Positions 9,136 through 17,348 of a stretch of DNA of 52,081 nucleotides are shown one piece after another (within the stretch, counting starts at the first letter, position 1; every line of letters starts with the position of its first letter). The DNA comes from Cypionkella sp. (GTDB lineage Bacteria; Pseudomonadota; Alphaproteobacteria; Rhodobacterales; Rhodobacteraceae). Below the pieces are notes generated by a model. That model saw only the letters and a program-made list of their open reading frames with translations, ran no database searches and was not told the origin of the DNA. The DNA lies in contig NZ_JAUSBA010000025.1 in the NCBI RefSeq assembly GCF_030652235.1, positions 1 to 52,081 on the forward strand, written 5' to 3'. The position numbers and the translations under genes were made by a program.

Positions 9136-10920
9136 CTAGTTCGCGGCCACGGCGCGGCGACGCGCACGCAGGGTTTCGGTTGCCGCCATATCGACGGTCA
9201 GGCTTTCGGCATCGGTGACGATCACGCCGTAATCGGCTTCCGCCCCCTTCACCGAGACAAGGCCGTTCTTGATATCCCACACCACCTTTTCCACCGCCCG
9301 ATCCATCGGGTTGCCATAGCCGCCACCGCCGGGGTTCATGTTGGTGATCCGATCACCGGGTTTGATCACCTTGATCACGTTCTCGCGGATGGTCTCAGAG
9401 TGGTCGCCTTCCACCAGTTCCAGCCGCCCGACCTTCTCATCAATCATGGTCGAGGCTGCCCCCGCCGCGCCCACAGCCGGAATGCGGCGGCCTTCGCCGA
9501 AGGTGATGAAGGTCATGTCATCGCTCAGCGGCTCCACCTCCCACGCGGTGCCGGAACCGCCACGGAATTTGCCCGCACCGCCGCTATCGGTCATCAAAGA
9601 ATAGCGGTGGATGATGATCGGATAGCTGTATTCCAGCAACTCCACGTCACCCGAAGTCAGCGCGCCAAAGCAGCATTCCGGGCCACAGGCGTGCCAGCCG
9701 TCTTGCGCAGGCGTCGCCCCCGCGCCTGAGATGATGGTGGCCAGCACCATCGTCACATATTCCTCGTCGTGGCGCTTGTCCCATCCGGCGATGTTCAGCC
9801 CGTTGGCATGGCCCCAGCTGGCCGAAACCTTCGACGGCACGGCTTTCTCAAACGCCAGCCGCACCGCATCGGTCAGCGTCTCCATCGGCGTGGTGGTACA
9901 GTTCATATGCGGCGCGGGTTCGCGGGCGTTACACAGCGTCCCCTTCGGCCCCATATCAACCGAGATGCAGCGATACAGGCCTTCGTTGTACGGTGGCGGC
10001 AGTTGCGCAAACATCATCAAGCCAAGGTAAACGCCGGAGTAGGAATTTCCCTCATAACTGTTGATGAAATAAGGGATTTGCGGCGGGCTAGAGATTGCGA
10101 TGTGGCAGGTATCGGCCTTGATCGTCACCGTCGCGGTGATGGTCAGATCGCCAAAGCCATGGCCCGCATCTTCAACAATCGCCGAGCCTTCATAGGTGCC
10201 GTCGGGCACGGTGGAAATCAGGCTGCGCATTTGCTTTTCGGCCATGTCCAAAAGCGTGTCGATGCAGGCATCCACCACGTCTTCGCCATACTTATCCAGC
10301 ATCGCGATCAAGGCGCGCTCGCCGACCTGACAGGCCCCGATCAGCGCATTAAAGTCGCCCTCTTGGTCGCGCCGCGCCCGCATGTTGGTGAAGATGAAGT
10401 TCAGCACATCCTTACGCGGCACGCCACGGTCCCAGATTTTCACCGGCGGGATGCGCAGACATTCGGCGTAAATGTCCTTGGCATTGGGGTTATAGCCCGC
10501 AGGCACCGGGCCGCCAATGTCAGTCAGATGGCCTTTGCAGACGGTCCAATACTTCAGCTTTCCCTTGTAAAACACCGGCTTGTAAAAGCAGGTATCAATC
10601 GCGTGGCTGCCACCCCAAGCCGGATCGTTGTGGATCAGCAGATCGCCCTCAAAGATGTCGCCCTCAAAATAGCCCGCCACCACCTTCATCGCCGGGATCA
10701 GACTGCCAAGGTGGATCGGAATATCCTGCCCCTGCAAGATCATCTCGGGCCGCGCATTGAACAGCGCGGTGGAATAATCATGCGCCAAATTGAACACCGA
10801 CGAGCGCGCGGTTTTCTCAAGGCTCAGCGTCATTTCGCGCTGCGTGGTTTCCAGAATGCCGCGAACCACCGATAGCGTGATCGGATCAACCTTCGTGGCG
10901 GATGGTGTGGCGCTGGCCAT
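9136..10920 (-). CDS. hyuB: Hydantoinase/oxoprolinase B subunit (HyuB family)
   Basis: This is the second subunit of the ATP-dependent hydantoinase/5-oxoprolinase. It is 594 residues long, within the usual range. Family marks include NDPAWGGSHAIDTCF near residue 98, SDSGGAGKFRGGSG-type sequence in the C-terminal third (here TDSGGAGKFRGGSGT), and the terminal glycine motif NPGGGGYGNPMDR. It is the first gene of the seven-gene hyu-liv operon, so its upstream region should hold the operon promoter and the target of the divergent AraC regulator. HyuA and HyuB would act together as a cytoplasmic heteromer on ligand brought in by the Liv importer. Confidence 0.9.
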   Translation of the reverse strand: MASATPSATKVDPITLSVVRGILETTQREMTLSLEKTARSSVFNLAHDYSTALFNARPEMILQGQDIPIHLGSLIPAMKVVAGYFEGDIFEGDLLIHNDPAWGGSHAIDTCFYKPVFYKGKLKYWTVCKGHLTDIGGPVPAGYNPNAKDIYAECLRIPPVKIWDRGVPRKDVLNFIFTNMRARRDQEGDFNALIGACQVGERALIAMLDKYGEDVVDACIDTLLDMAEKQMRSLISTVPDGTYEGSAIVEDAGHGFGDLTITATVTIKADTCHIAISSPPQIPYFINSYEGNSYSGVYLGLMMFAQLPPPYNEGLYRCISVDMGPKGTLCNAREPAPHMNCTTTPMETLTDAVRLAFEKAVPSKVSASWGHANGLNIAGWDKRHDEEYVTMVLATIISGAGATPAQDGWHACGPECCFGALTSGDVELLEYSYPIIIHRYSLMTDSGGAGKFRGGSGTAWEVEPLSDDMTFITFGEGRRIPAVGAAGAASTMIDEKVGRLELVEGDHSETIRENVIKVIKPGDRITNMNPGGGGYGNPMDRAVEKVVWDIKNGLVSVKGAEADYGVIVTDAESLTVDMAATETLRARRRAVAAN

Positions 10921-10960
10921 GCCTATTCCCCTTCAAATGCGCGGCGCAAAAGGGGGGCTT

Positions 10961-10977
10961 TCGGGCAAATTGCCCGA
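10961..10977. promoter_or_regulatory. 17-bp perfect palindrome upstream of hyuB
   Basis: TCGGGCAA-A-TTGCCCGA is a perfect dyad about 40 bases upstream of the hyuB ATG, in the divergent hyuB/araC-type interval. A second imperfect dyad (GCGCATTT...AAATTGCGC) lies at 11092-11112, nearer the regulator. Either could be an operator or, for the first, a transcript hairpin. Assignment to the AraC protein is inference. Confidence 0.4.
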
Positions 10978-11174
10978 GACTTCCGCAAAAACTCCCCGTT
11001 GCGCGGCGTCTTCTGCACCGTTGCAGCGGTCAGGCTAGGCGGCGCGGGGGGCAGGCGTCTTTGCCCCAAGTGCACGGGTTTTTGTCGCAGAGCGCATTTT
11101 GACAAATTGCGCGAAAGCGGCGCTTTACAGAAAGAATATTGCGTGGCCAGATTGTGGAAACTGCGGAGGCTGCG

Positions 11175-12119
11175 ATGAAGACCACCATCACTACCAAAGG
11201 CATTGATCTGGCCGCGCGCAGCCGTCATTGGCACGAGGCGATTGGGCAGGCCTATTTCCCGCTGGACCTTAGCTTCCGCCGCCCCGAGGCGTTTGATGGC
11301 GAATTGAGCATGTGGCAATTGGGTGAGGTGTCGCTGTCGCGGCTGACCTCTGACGCCCTGATGTACCGCCGCCTGCCGAAGCATTTGCAGATCCAAGGCC
11401 CCGAGGAATTTCTGGTTACTCTGCCCGCGAAATCTGAACTGCTGTTTGCCCAAGGCGGGCGCGAGGTGCGCGCCAATCCCGGCGCGTTTTTCATCGAGCG
11501 CAGCCATGAACCCTATGAGTTCAGCCATGCCGAACCCGCCGATCTGTGGGTGATGAAGCTGTCGCTGGCCATGCTGGGCGGCCGGGTGCGCGCGCCGGAT
11601 CGGTTTTGCAGCTTGCAGTTTGATGCCACCAACGGTGCCAACGGGCTGTTCGTGGACATGGTGCATCTGATCCCGCAGCGCTATGACGCGATGAGCGAGG
11701 AAGCCCGCAGCATGGTCGGGCGGCAGTTGGCGGATTTGCTGGCGATGGCTTTGCAGTCGGATGAACGCGTGCTGAGTTCGGGCGGATCGACCGTGCGGAT
11801 GGCGCATTTGGCGCGGATCGAAAGCTTTGTGCGCCGCCATATCGACAACCCCGATCTGGGGCCGGATGAGGTGGCGGCAGGCTGTGGGGTCTCGGTGCGC
11901 TATCTGCACGAATTGCTGCGCGACACCAATCAGACCTTGGGCAGTTGGATCCGCGATCAGCGTCTGGCTGCGGCGCGCGAAGATCTGGGCAACCCGCGGG
12001 ATAAGCGTGCGATTGGCGAGATCGCCTATGCCCGCGGCTTTGCTGATCAGGCGCAGTTCAGCCGCGCATTTCGGCAGCGCTATGGCATCACCCCGAAGGA
12101 AGCGCGGGCGCAGGGGTGA
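11175..12119 (+). CDS. AraC-family transcriptional regulator
   Basis: This 314-residue regulator has an N-terminal AraC-binding-like ligand domain (roughly residues 15-190) and a C-terminal pair of helix-turn-helix motifs (about 210-314). The second carries the family pattern EIAYARGFADQAQFSRAFRQRYGITPKEAR. The frame is open from 11139, but the ATG at 11175 follows a clean GGAGG ribosome site six bases upstream. It is transcribed away from hyuB and lies between the hyu-liv operon and the pxp/biotin-enzyme operon. It most likely controls hyu-liv and may also respond to the same substrate for the neighbouring operon. The inducer is unknown. Confidence 0.9.
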   Translation: MKTTITTKGIDLAARSRHWHEAIGQAYFPLDLSFRRPEAFDGELSMWQLGEVSLSRLTSDALMYRRLPKHLQIQGPEEFLVTLPAKSELLFAQGGREVRANPGAFFIERSHEPYEFSHAEPADLWVMKLSLAMLGGRVRAPDRFCSLQFDATNGANGLFVDMVHLIPQRYDAMSEEARSMVGRQLADLLAMALQSDERVLSSGGSTVRMAHLARIESFVRRHIDNPDLGPDEVAAGCGVSVRYLHELLRDTNQTLGSWIRDQRLAAAREDLGNPRDKRAIGEIAYARGFADQAQFSRAFRQRYGITPKEARAQG

Positions 12120-12155
12120 AGGGGAAACGGTGATGCGCATCGTCCCCCCCTTTCC

Positions 12156-13124
12156 TTAGCGCTGGAGATGGGCGCGGACGCGGGCAATCGCGGCTTGGCG
12201 ATCATGGCGCGCGGTAAGGGCCTGATCCAACGTCACCTCGACAAACCGCGCCGGGCTGTGCGGCTGCAACTGGCCGATCAGGTCCATATCCGCCGAAATG
12301 ATCGTGCCCAGCATCATATAGCCGCCGCCCGACACCGCATCGCGGTGCAGCACGATGGGTTCGGTGCCGGATGGCACTTGCACCGAGCCGTAGGGATAGC
12401 AGGCATCGACGATATTCGACGGGTCCGACCCCGCCCCGAACGGCGGTGTGCGGGGCACGAAATCCAGCGCTTTGCCGCCTTTGAAGCGGTAGCCGATGCG
12501 ATCAGCCTCGGGGGCGACTTTCCAGGTGTCGGCGAAGAACTGTTTGCCCGCCTCGGCCGTGACGCGGTGCCAATATAGCCCCGGCAGCATCCGCAACTCT
12601 GCCGGATTACCCGGACCACGGCGCAGGTTTGCGGGAACCGAGCCTTTGCCCGAGCCGCCCTGTCCCAGCGGCAACCTATCGCCCGCCTTGAGCGCACGGC
12701 CGTCATGCCCGCCCAGCGCGCCCAAAGTGTAGGTGGAGCGTGAGCCAAGTTTCAGCGGCACATCAATGCCGCCTGAGACGGCAATATAGGCCCGCGCGCC
12801 GGATTTCAGGAAACCAAACGACAGCTTGTCACCGGCTTTCACCGGGAAAGCCTCCCATGTCGCGCGTTCATCGCCGTTGACTTTGGGCGGCAGGTCACCG
12901 CCCGTCACCGCCACCGTCGCGGCTGTGGTGAACTCAATCTCTGGCCCCATGAACACCGCTTCCAGCACGGCGGCGCCTTCATCATTGCCGACCAGCATAT
13001 TGGCGGCGCGCAACGCAAAGCGGTCCATCCCGCCGGAAATCGGGATGCCGAGGTGATAATAACCGGGACGGCCAAGGTCTTGCACGGTGGTCGACAGGCC
13101 GGGGGTAAGGATCTTAACGGCCAT
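12156..13124 (-). CDS. pxpC: AHS2/KipA-type carboxyltransferase-like subunit (PxpC family)
   Basis: This 322-residue protein belongs to the AHS2 family: KipA, 5-oxoprolinase subunit PxpC, and the carboxyltransferase domain of urea carboxylase. It starts with the family pattern ILTPGLSTTVQDLGRPGY and has GIPISGGMDRFALRAANMLVGN and SGGIDVP in the expected places. In the PxpABC enzyme this subunit helps cleave 5-oxoproline with ATP. In urea carboxylase the same fold receives carboxyl from biotin. Because biotin carboxylase and biotin carrier genes are directly upstream here, the second role is a real possibility. It overlaps the AHS1 gene by 11 bases and is last in its operon. Confidence 0.86.
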   Translation of the reverse strand: MAVKILTPGLSTTVQDLGRPGYYHLGIPISGGMDRFALRAANMLVGNDEGAAVLEAVFMGPEIEFTTAATVAVTGGDLPPKVNGDERATWEAFPVKAGDKLSFGFLKSGARAYIAVSGGIDVPLKLGSRSTYTLGALGGHDGRALKAGDRLPLGQGGSGKGSVPANLRRGPGNPAELRMLPGLYWHRVTAEAGKQFFADTWKVAPEADRIGYRFKGGKALDFVPRTPPFGAGSDPSNIVDACYPYGSVQVPSGTEPIVLHRDAVSGGGYMMLGTIISADMDLIGQLQPHSPARFVEVTLDQALTARHDRQAAIARVRAHLQR

Positions 13125-13989
13125 GAAGAACCTCCATCAGCTTGGCATTGGTGGCATCGATGTCTTTGTTGAACTCGGTCAGCGAAAAGCTGGCCTCGCG
13201 GATGGTGGGCAGGAATTTATTCTCATTCACCGCCTCAATATCCGCGTCATATTGATCGCGGTTGATCGGCTTCCACTTCACGATGTCACCAGGTCGGAAC
13301 AGGCACATCTCCTCTTGCAGATAGCTCACCTGCTGGTTCGGATCATAAATCGGCATCGGCGTGACGCCGAACATCTGATAACCGCCCGCGCCCCGCACCG
13401 AATAGATGCAGCTAAAGCAACCGCCGTGACCGATGGTCAGCTTTGGCGTGTCGGTGCGCGGGCGCAGGTATTTCGGCACCTGCAACTGCCGTTTACGCTC
13501 CACCATCTGATACAGGAACGGCAGGCCAGCGACGAAACCCACCATCGAGACAAACCACGGCTGGCTGGAATGCGCCTGCACGAAATCCTCAACGCTGCCC
13601 AGACCGTTCACCGCTGCGGCATATTCCAGATCGGTGGCTTTGGGGTCTTGGTGACGCTCGCGAAACCGCATCAAAGTCTCATGCGTCCACGGGTCTTGAT
13701 AATAGACCGGAATTTCCATGATGCGGGTTTTCAGCGTGGCGTCGGATTTGCTCGCCGCCCCCTCCATCGACTGCAATTCGCGCAGCAGGTCGGCGGGCTT
13801 GATCTGGTCGGGGTCGTATTTGACCTGAAAGCTGGCGTTGGCTGGGCAAATCTCGGTCACGCCGCGTATCCCTGCTTGCTTGACCGCATTGGTCATCGAC
13901 AGGCTGGTAAAAAAAGCCTCAAGCGACATTTCTTCCGAAACCTCCGCGAAGATGTGTTCGTCGCCACCAAAGCTGAAACGGATCGACAT
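13114..13989 (-). CDS. pxpB: AHS1/KipI-type carboxyltransferase-like subunit (PxpB family, divergent)
   Basis: This is the AHS1 partner of the downstream AHS2 protein, 291 residues long against about 220-240 for a classical KipI/PxpB. The AHS1 core is visible in GFVAGLPFLYQM and GAGGYQMFGVTPMPIYDP, where canonical PxpB has forms such as GFxPGFPYL and GGWxLIGxTP. The extra N-terminal region (about residues 1-85) and these substitutions set it apart from ordinary PxpB, closer in outline to the AHS1 part of urea-carboxylase-like enzymes. Start at 13989 follows a GGAG-like site, with ten bases to the biotin carboxylase stop. Exact substrate unknown. Confidence 0.83.
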   Translation of the reverse strand: MSIRFSFGGDEHIFAEVSEEMSLEAFFTSLSMTNAVKQAGIRGVTEICPANASFQVKYDPDQIKPADLLRELQSMEGAASKSDATLKTRIMEIPVYYQDPWTHETLMRFRERHQDPKATDLEYAAAVNGLGSVEDFVQAHSSQPWFVSMVGFVAGLPFLYQMVERKRQLQVPKYLRPRTDTPKLTIGHGGCFSCIYSVRGAGGYQMFGVTPMPIYDPNQQVSYLQEEMCLFRPGDIVKWKPINRDQYDADIEAVNENKFLPTIREASFSLTEFNKDIDATNAKLMEVLHGR

Positions 13990-13998
13990 GGGCTTCTC

Positions 13999-15375
13999 CT
14001 ACGGTTCAAGATTGGGGGTCAGGCGGGCGGCATGGTGTTCCAACCAGCCTTCCAGCCAACGGGTGTGAAAATCGCCTGCCTGCACCGAAGGGTCGGCGGC
14101 CAGCGCCTGAAACAGCGGCTTGGTGGTTTTCAACCCGACGATTTGCAATTCCGACAGTGCGCGGGCCATGCGGGTGATCGCCGCCTCGCGGGTTTCGGCA
14201 TGAACGATCAGCTTGGCCAGAAGCGAGTCGTAGAACGGCGGTACAGTGTAGCCGGGGTACAGCATCGAATCGAAGCGGACGCCGGGGCCACCGGGGATGC
14301 GCAAGCTGTCCACCGTGCCGGGGAAGGGTGCGAAATCGCGGGCGGGGTCTTCGGCGTTCAGGCGCACTTCGATGGCATGGCCTTTGACGGTGACATCCGC
14401 TTGGGTCAGCCGCAAAGGCTCGCCCCCCGCGATGCGCAGCATTTCAGCGACCAGATCAATGCCGGTGATCATCTCGGTCACCGGATGTTCGACCTGAATC
14501 CGTGTGTTCATCTCGATGAAATAGAAGCGGTCGGCGTCTTCGTCATAAAGATATTCCACTGTCCCCGCGCCGGAGTAGTTCACCGCAAGCGCCAGACGCA
14601 CAGCACTGCTGCACAGCTCATCGCGCAACTGCGGCGACAGCGCGCGCGAGGGCGCTTCCTCCCACACCTTCTGGCGGCGACGTTGCAGGCTACATTCGCG
14701 CTCGTAGCAATGGATGGCGTCGGTGCCATCGGCAAGCACCTGCACCTCGATATGCCGCGCCTTGGTGATGACCTTTTCCATATAAAGGCCACCGTCACCA
14801 AAGGCCGCCAAAGCCTCGGCCTGCGCTTGCGGGAAGGCTTGTTCAAACGCAGCCAAGTCCTGCGCGATGCGGATGCCGCGCCCGCCACCGCCCGCTGCGG
14901 CTTTGATCATCACCGGAAAGCCAGTATCGGCCAAAATCGCGCGCCCCGCGTCGATACTGTCCACCCGCCCGAGCGATCCGGGCACAATCGGCACCCCCGC
15001 CGCATGGGCCGCACCCCGCGCGGCAACCTTGTCGCCCATCAGCCGGATTGCATCACCGGAGGGCCCAACAAAGATCAGACCCGCCGCCGTCACCGCATCG
15101 GAAAAGCCCGCATTTTCGGCCAGAAAGCCATAGCCCGGATGCACGGAATCGCAGCCCGTCTCCGCTGCCGCCTTCAGAATCGCCGCGATGTTCAGATAGC
15201 TTTTCTTCGCCGCTGGCGGGCCGATGTTCACCGCCTCATCCGCCAGTTGCACATGCAAAGCGGTGGCGTCGGCATCGGAATACACCGCCACCGTGGCAAT
15301 CCCCAGATCGCGGGCGGCGCGGATGATCCGCACCGCAATCTCGCCCCGGTTGGCAATCAGCAGCTTTTTCAGCAT
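13999..15375 (-). CDS. Biotin carboxylase (AccC-like)
   Basis: This is an ATP-grasp enzyme that carboxylates biotin using bicarbonate and ATP. The 458-residue protein has the usual order: N-terminal LLIANRGEIAVRIIRAARDLGI, GYGFLAEN near residue 82, the ATP-binding glycine loop AAAGGGGRGIR near residue 160, and the catalytic EMNTRIQVEHPVTEMITG near residue 288. Its start overlaps the biotin-carrier stop by one base (TGATG). Genome context, between a free biotin carrier and AHS1/AHS2 subunits and far from fatty-acid genes, suggests it serves a dedicated amide carboxylase rather than the housekeeping acetyl-CoA carboxylase. Confidence 0.9.
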   Translation of the reverse strand: MLKKLLIANRGEIAVRIIRAARDLGIATVAVYSDADATALHVQLADEAVNIGPPAAKKSYLNIAAILKAAAETGCDSVHPGYGFLAENAGFSDAVTAAGLIFVGPSGDAIRLMGDKVAARGAAHAAGVPIVPGSLGRVDSIDAGRAILADTGFPVMIKAAAGGGGRGIRIAQDLAAFEQAFPQAQAEALAAFGDGGLYMEKVITKARHIEVQVLADGTDAIHCYERECSLQRRRQKVWEEAPSRALSPQLRDELCSSAVRLALAVNYSGAGTVEYLYDEDADRFYFIEMNTRIQVEHPVTEMITGIDLVAEMLRIAGGEPLRLTQADVTVKGHAIEVRLNAEDPARDFAPFPGTVDSLRIPGGPGVRFDSMLYPGYTVPPFYDSLLAKLIVHAETREAAITRMARALSELQIVGLKTTKPLFQALAADPSVQAGDFHTRWLEGWLEHHAARLTPNLEP

Positions 15376-15608
15376 CAGGACAGTTCCGCCAGAACCGTGC
15401 CCGCCATCACCGGGTCTTCGTTGTCGGTCACGAAATGAATGGCGCTGCCCGCGACTTCGGATTTCACCTCGTGGAAGCTTTTCATCACCTCGATCAGTCC
15501 AATCACATCGCCCACCGCCACCGCATCGCCCTCGGCCTTAAACGGTGGGGTGTCGGGGGAGGATGAGCGGTAGAAGGTGCCGGGAAGCGGGGATTGGATG
15601 ACGGGCAT
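15375..15608 (-). CDS. Stand-alone biotin carboxyl carrier protein
   Basis: This is a 77-residue protein consisting only of the biotinyl domain. The attachment lysine sits in IEVMKSFHEV (about residue 44), matching the EVMK form of the biotinylation motif, and SPLPGTFYRSSSP near the start is typical of AccB-type carriers. It lacks the N-terminal extension and linker of housekeeping AccB (about 150-160 residues). Spacing to pxpA is 11 bases and it overlaps the biotin carboxylase by one base, so carrier and carboxylase are made together. Confidence 0.9.
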   Translation of the reverse strand: MPVIQSPLPGTFYRSSSPDTPPFKAEGDAVAVGDVIGLIEVMKSFHEVKSEVAGSAIHFVTDNEDPVMAGTVLAELS

Positions 15609-15619
15609 TTTGGCCTCCG

Positions 15620-16333
15620 TTAAGAAAGGATAGCGCGCACGGCGCGGGCAATGTCGATGGCATTGGGCGTATCAGAATGGATGCACACCGTATCGCAACG
15701 CACGGATATGTCGCTGCCATCTATCGCGGTGCCGAGGTTTTCTTGCATGGCCCGGCGCACGCGGGCGGCCATCAAAGCGGGGTCTTTGGCATCATGCTCG
15801 CGGGTGACGATCAGGCTGCCATCGGGGCGATATTCCAGATCGCCATAGAATTCGGCAATGAAAGCGTGACCGCGCGCGGGGTAGATGGTTTCGTGCAACG
15901 TGCCCGTCATGCCCAGCAGCGGCACGCCATACACATCGGCGGCGTCACAGACCGCGTGGGCAATATCTTCCTGCCGCGCCGCCATACCGTAGAGGCTGCC
16001 ATGCGGCTTGATATGGTTCAACTCGACCCCTTCGGCGCGCAGAAACCCGCAGAGCGCGCCGATCTGGTAGATCATGCAGTTGGCCATTTCCACGCGGCCC
16101 ATTTTCATCTCACGCCGCCCAAAGCCTTGCAGATCGGGCAAAGACGGATGCGCGCCAACCTTGACGCCATGCTGTTTCGCCAAGCGCACCGTGGCGCGCA
16201 TGTGATCGAAATCGCTGGCGTGAAAGCCGCAAGCGACGTTGGCGATGTCGATAAACGGCATCATTCCGGCATCATCGCCCATCCGATACAGCCCAAAGCT
16301 TTCGCCCATGTCGCAGTTGATGGTTACAGCCAT
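15620..16333 (-). CDS. pxpA: LamB/YcsF family protein (5-oxoprolinase subunit A)
   Basis: PxpA is the LamB/YcsF-family component of the PxpABC 5-oxoprolinase. The 237-residue protein opens with the family signature INCDMGESFGLYRMGDD and continues with NVACGFHASDFDHM and KVGAHPSLPDLQGFGRR, all normally conserved; the length is slightly under the usual 245-255. It is the first gene of a five-gene leftward operon (pxpA, biotin carrier, biotin carboxylase, AHS1, AHS2) and is divergent from a LysR regulator. It may hydrolyse or prepare the ring after activation by the other subunits. Confidence 0.92.
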   Translation of the reverse strand: MAVTINCDMGESFGLYRMGDDAGMMPFIDIANVACGFHASDFDHMRATVRLAKQHGVKVGAHPSLPDLQGFGRREMKMGRVEMANCMIYQIGALCGFLRAEGVELNHIKPHGSLYGMAARQEDIAHAVCDAADVYGVPLLGMTGTLHETIYPARGHAFIAEFYGDLEYRPDGSLIVTREHDAKDPALMAARVRRAMQENLGTAIDGSDISVRCDTVCIHSDTPNAIDIARAVRAILS

Positions 16334-16379
16334 AGTTCCCCCAAGGCGTTGACGTAAGGTAGCCTGCGACGGGTTAGTT

Positions 16380-16393
16380 ATATTGTAAAATAT
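16380..16393. promoter_or_regulatory. Candidate LysR-type operator
   Basis: ATATT-GTAA-AATAT is a 14-base dyad fitting the T-N11-A pattern recognised by LysR-type proteins. It lies 48 bases upstream of the LysR start and 47 upstream of the pxpA start, the usual place for an autoregulated divergent control site. Binding is inferred. Confidence 0.5.
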
Positions 16394-16440
16394 CGTTTTT
16401 TGTGGTTCGTTATCTAAAATTCAGATGCACAGGTGACGCG

Positions 16441-17346
16441 ATGGCTTTAACCTTGAAACAGTTACGCTATTTCATGGCGGCGGCGGAAACCGGGCAGATC
16501 AGCCATGCCGCGATGGAGCTAAACATCTCACAATCCGCGATCACCACCGCCGTGCAGGGGCTGGAATCGCAACTGGGCGTACGGCTGTTTGACCGCTCCG
16601 CACAGGGCGTCGTGCCGACGATCGAAGGCGCGCGATTCCTCAACCACGCGCGCAACATCTTGGCGGCGGTGGAAGATGCCGAGCGTTTGCCGCTGGGGCA
16701 GGATCGGCAGGTGTCGGGGCGGCTGCGCTTGGGCACCACCTATACCGTTGCGGGCTATTTCATGTCGCGCCACTACGCCCGCTTCCGCCGCGCCCATCCT
16801 GATATCCAGCTTGAAATGATGGAAATGCCGCGGCTTGCGGTTGAGGAAGGTCTGGCAACCGGCAGTCTCGATATGGCGGTGATGCTGGTGTCGAACCTTG
16901 CCAACTCTGCCGGGCTTGAACAGGAAATTCTGATGCGCTCGCGCAGGCGGCTGTGGTTGCCGACCGAGCATCCGTTGTTGTCGCAAGAGCGGATCACCCT
17001 GTGCGATGTCGCGGACCAGCCCTATGTGATGCTGACGGTGGATGAGGCGAAGGATACCGCCAGCCGCTATTGGGCGAAGACCGGGTTTGCGCCTTCGGTT
17101 TGCTTTACCACCAGTTCGGTTGAGGCGGTGCGCTCGATGGTCGCCAATGGGGTCGGGGTGACGATTCTGTCCGATATGGTGTATCGGCCATGGTCGCTGG
17201 AAGGCCAGCGGATCGAAATACGCGCCCTGGCTGATACGATCCCCAGCATGGATGTGGGGCTCGCGTGGCGCAAATCGCAGGGTCTGACCGCCACTGCCGC
17301 CGTGTTTCGTGCCTTTATGTCGGTGGCGATGGGCGGCGGGGGATAG
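16441..17346 (+). CDS. LysR-family transcriptional regulator
   Basis: This is a 301-residue LysR-type regulator. The N-terminal winged helix-turn-helix (TLKQLRYFMAAAETGQISHAA, then LNISQSAITTAVQGLE) covers residues 3-62, followed by the two-lobed effector domain. An upstream in-frame start at 16402 is possible, but the ATG at 16441 gives the family-standard N-terminus. Divergent placement makes it the likely regulator of the pxpA-biotin enzyme operon. Its inducer would presumably be that pathway's substrate or product. Confidence 0.92.
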   Translation: MALTLKQLRYFMAAAETGQISHAAMELNISQSAITTAVQGLESQLGVRLFDRSAQGVVPTIEGARFLNHARNILAAVEDAERLPLGQDRQVSGRLRLGTTYTVAGYFMSRHYARFRRAHPDIQLEMMEMPRLAVEEGLATGSLDMAVMLVSNLANSAGLEQEILMRSRRRLWLPTEHPLLSQERITLCDVADQPYVMLTVDEAKDTASRYWAKTGFAPSVCFTTSSVEAVRSMVANGVGVTILSDMVYRPWSLEGQRIEIRALADTIPSMDVGLAWRKSQGLTATAAVFRAFMSVAMGGGG

Positions 17347-17348
17347 GT

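Noticed and set aside
13087-15438. 783-codon plus-strand open frame
   Set aside because: Shadow of pxpB and the biotin carboxylase; its translation is rich in His, Arg and Gln without any motif.
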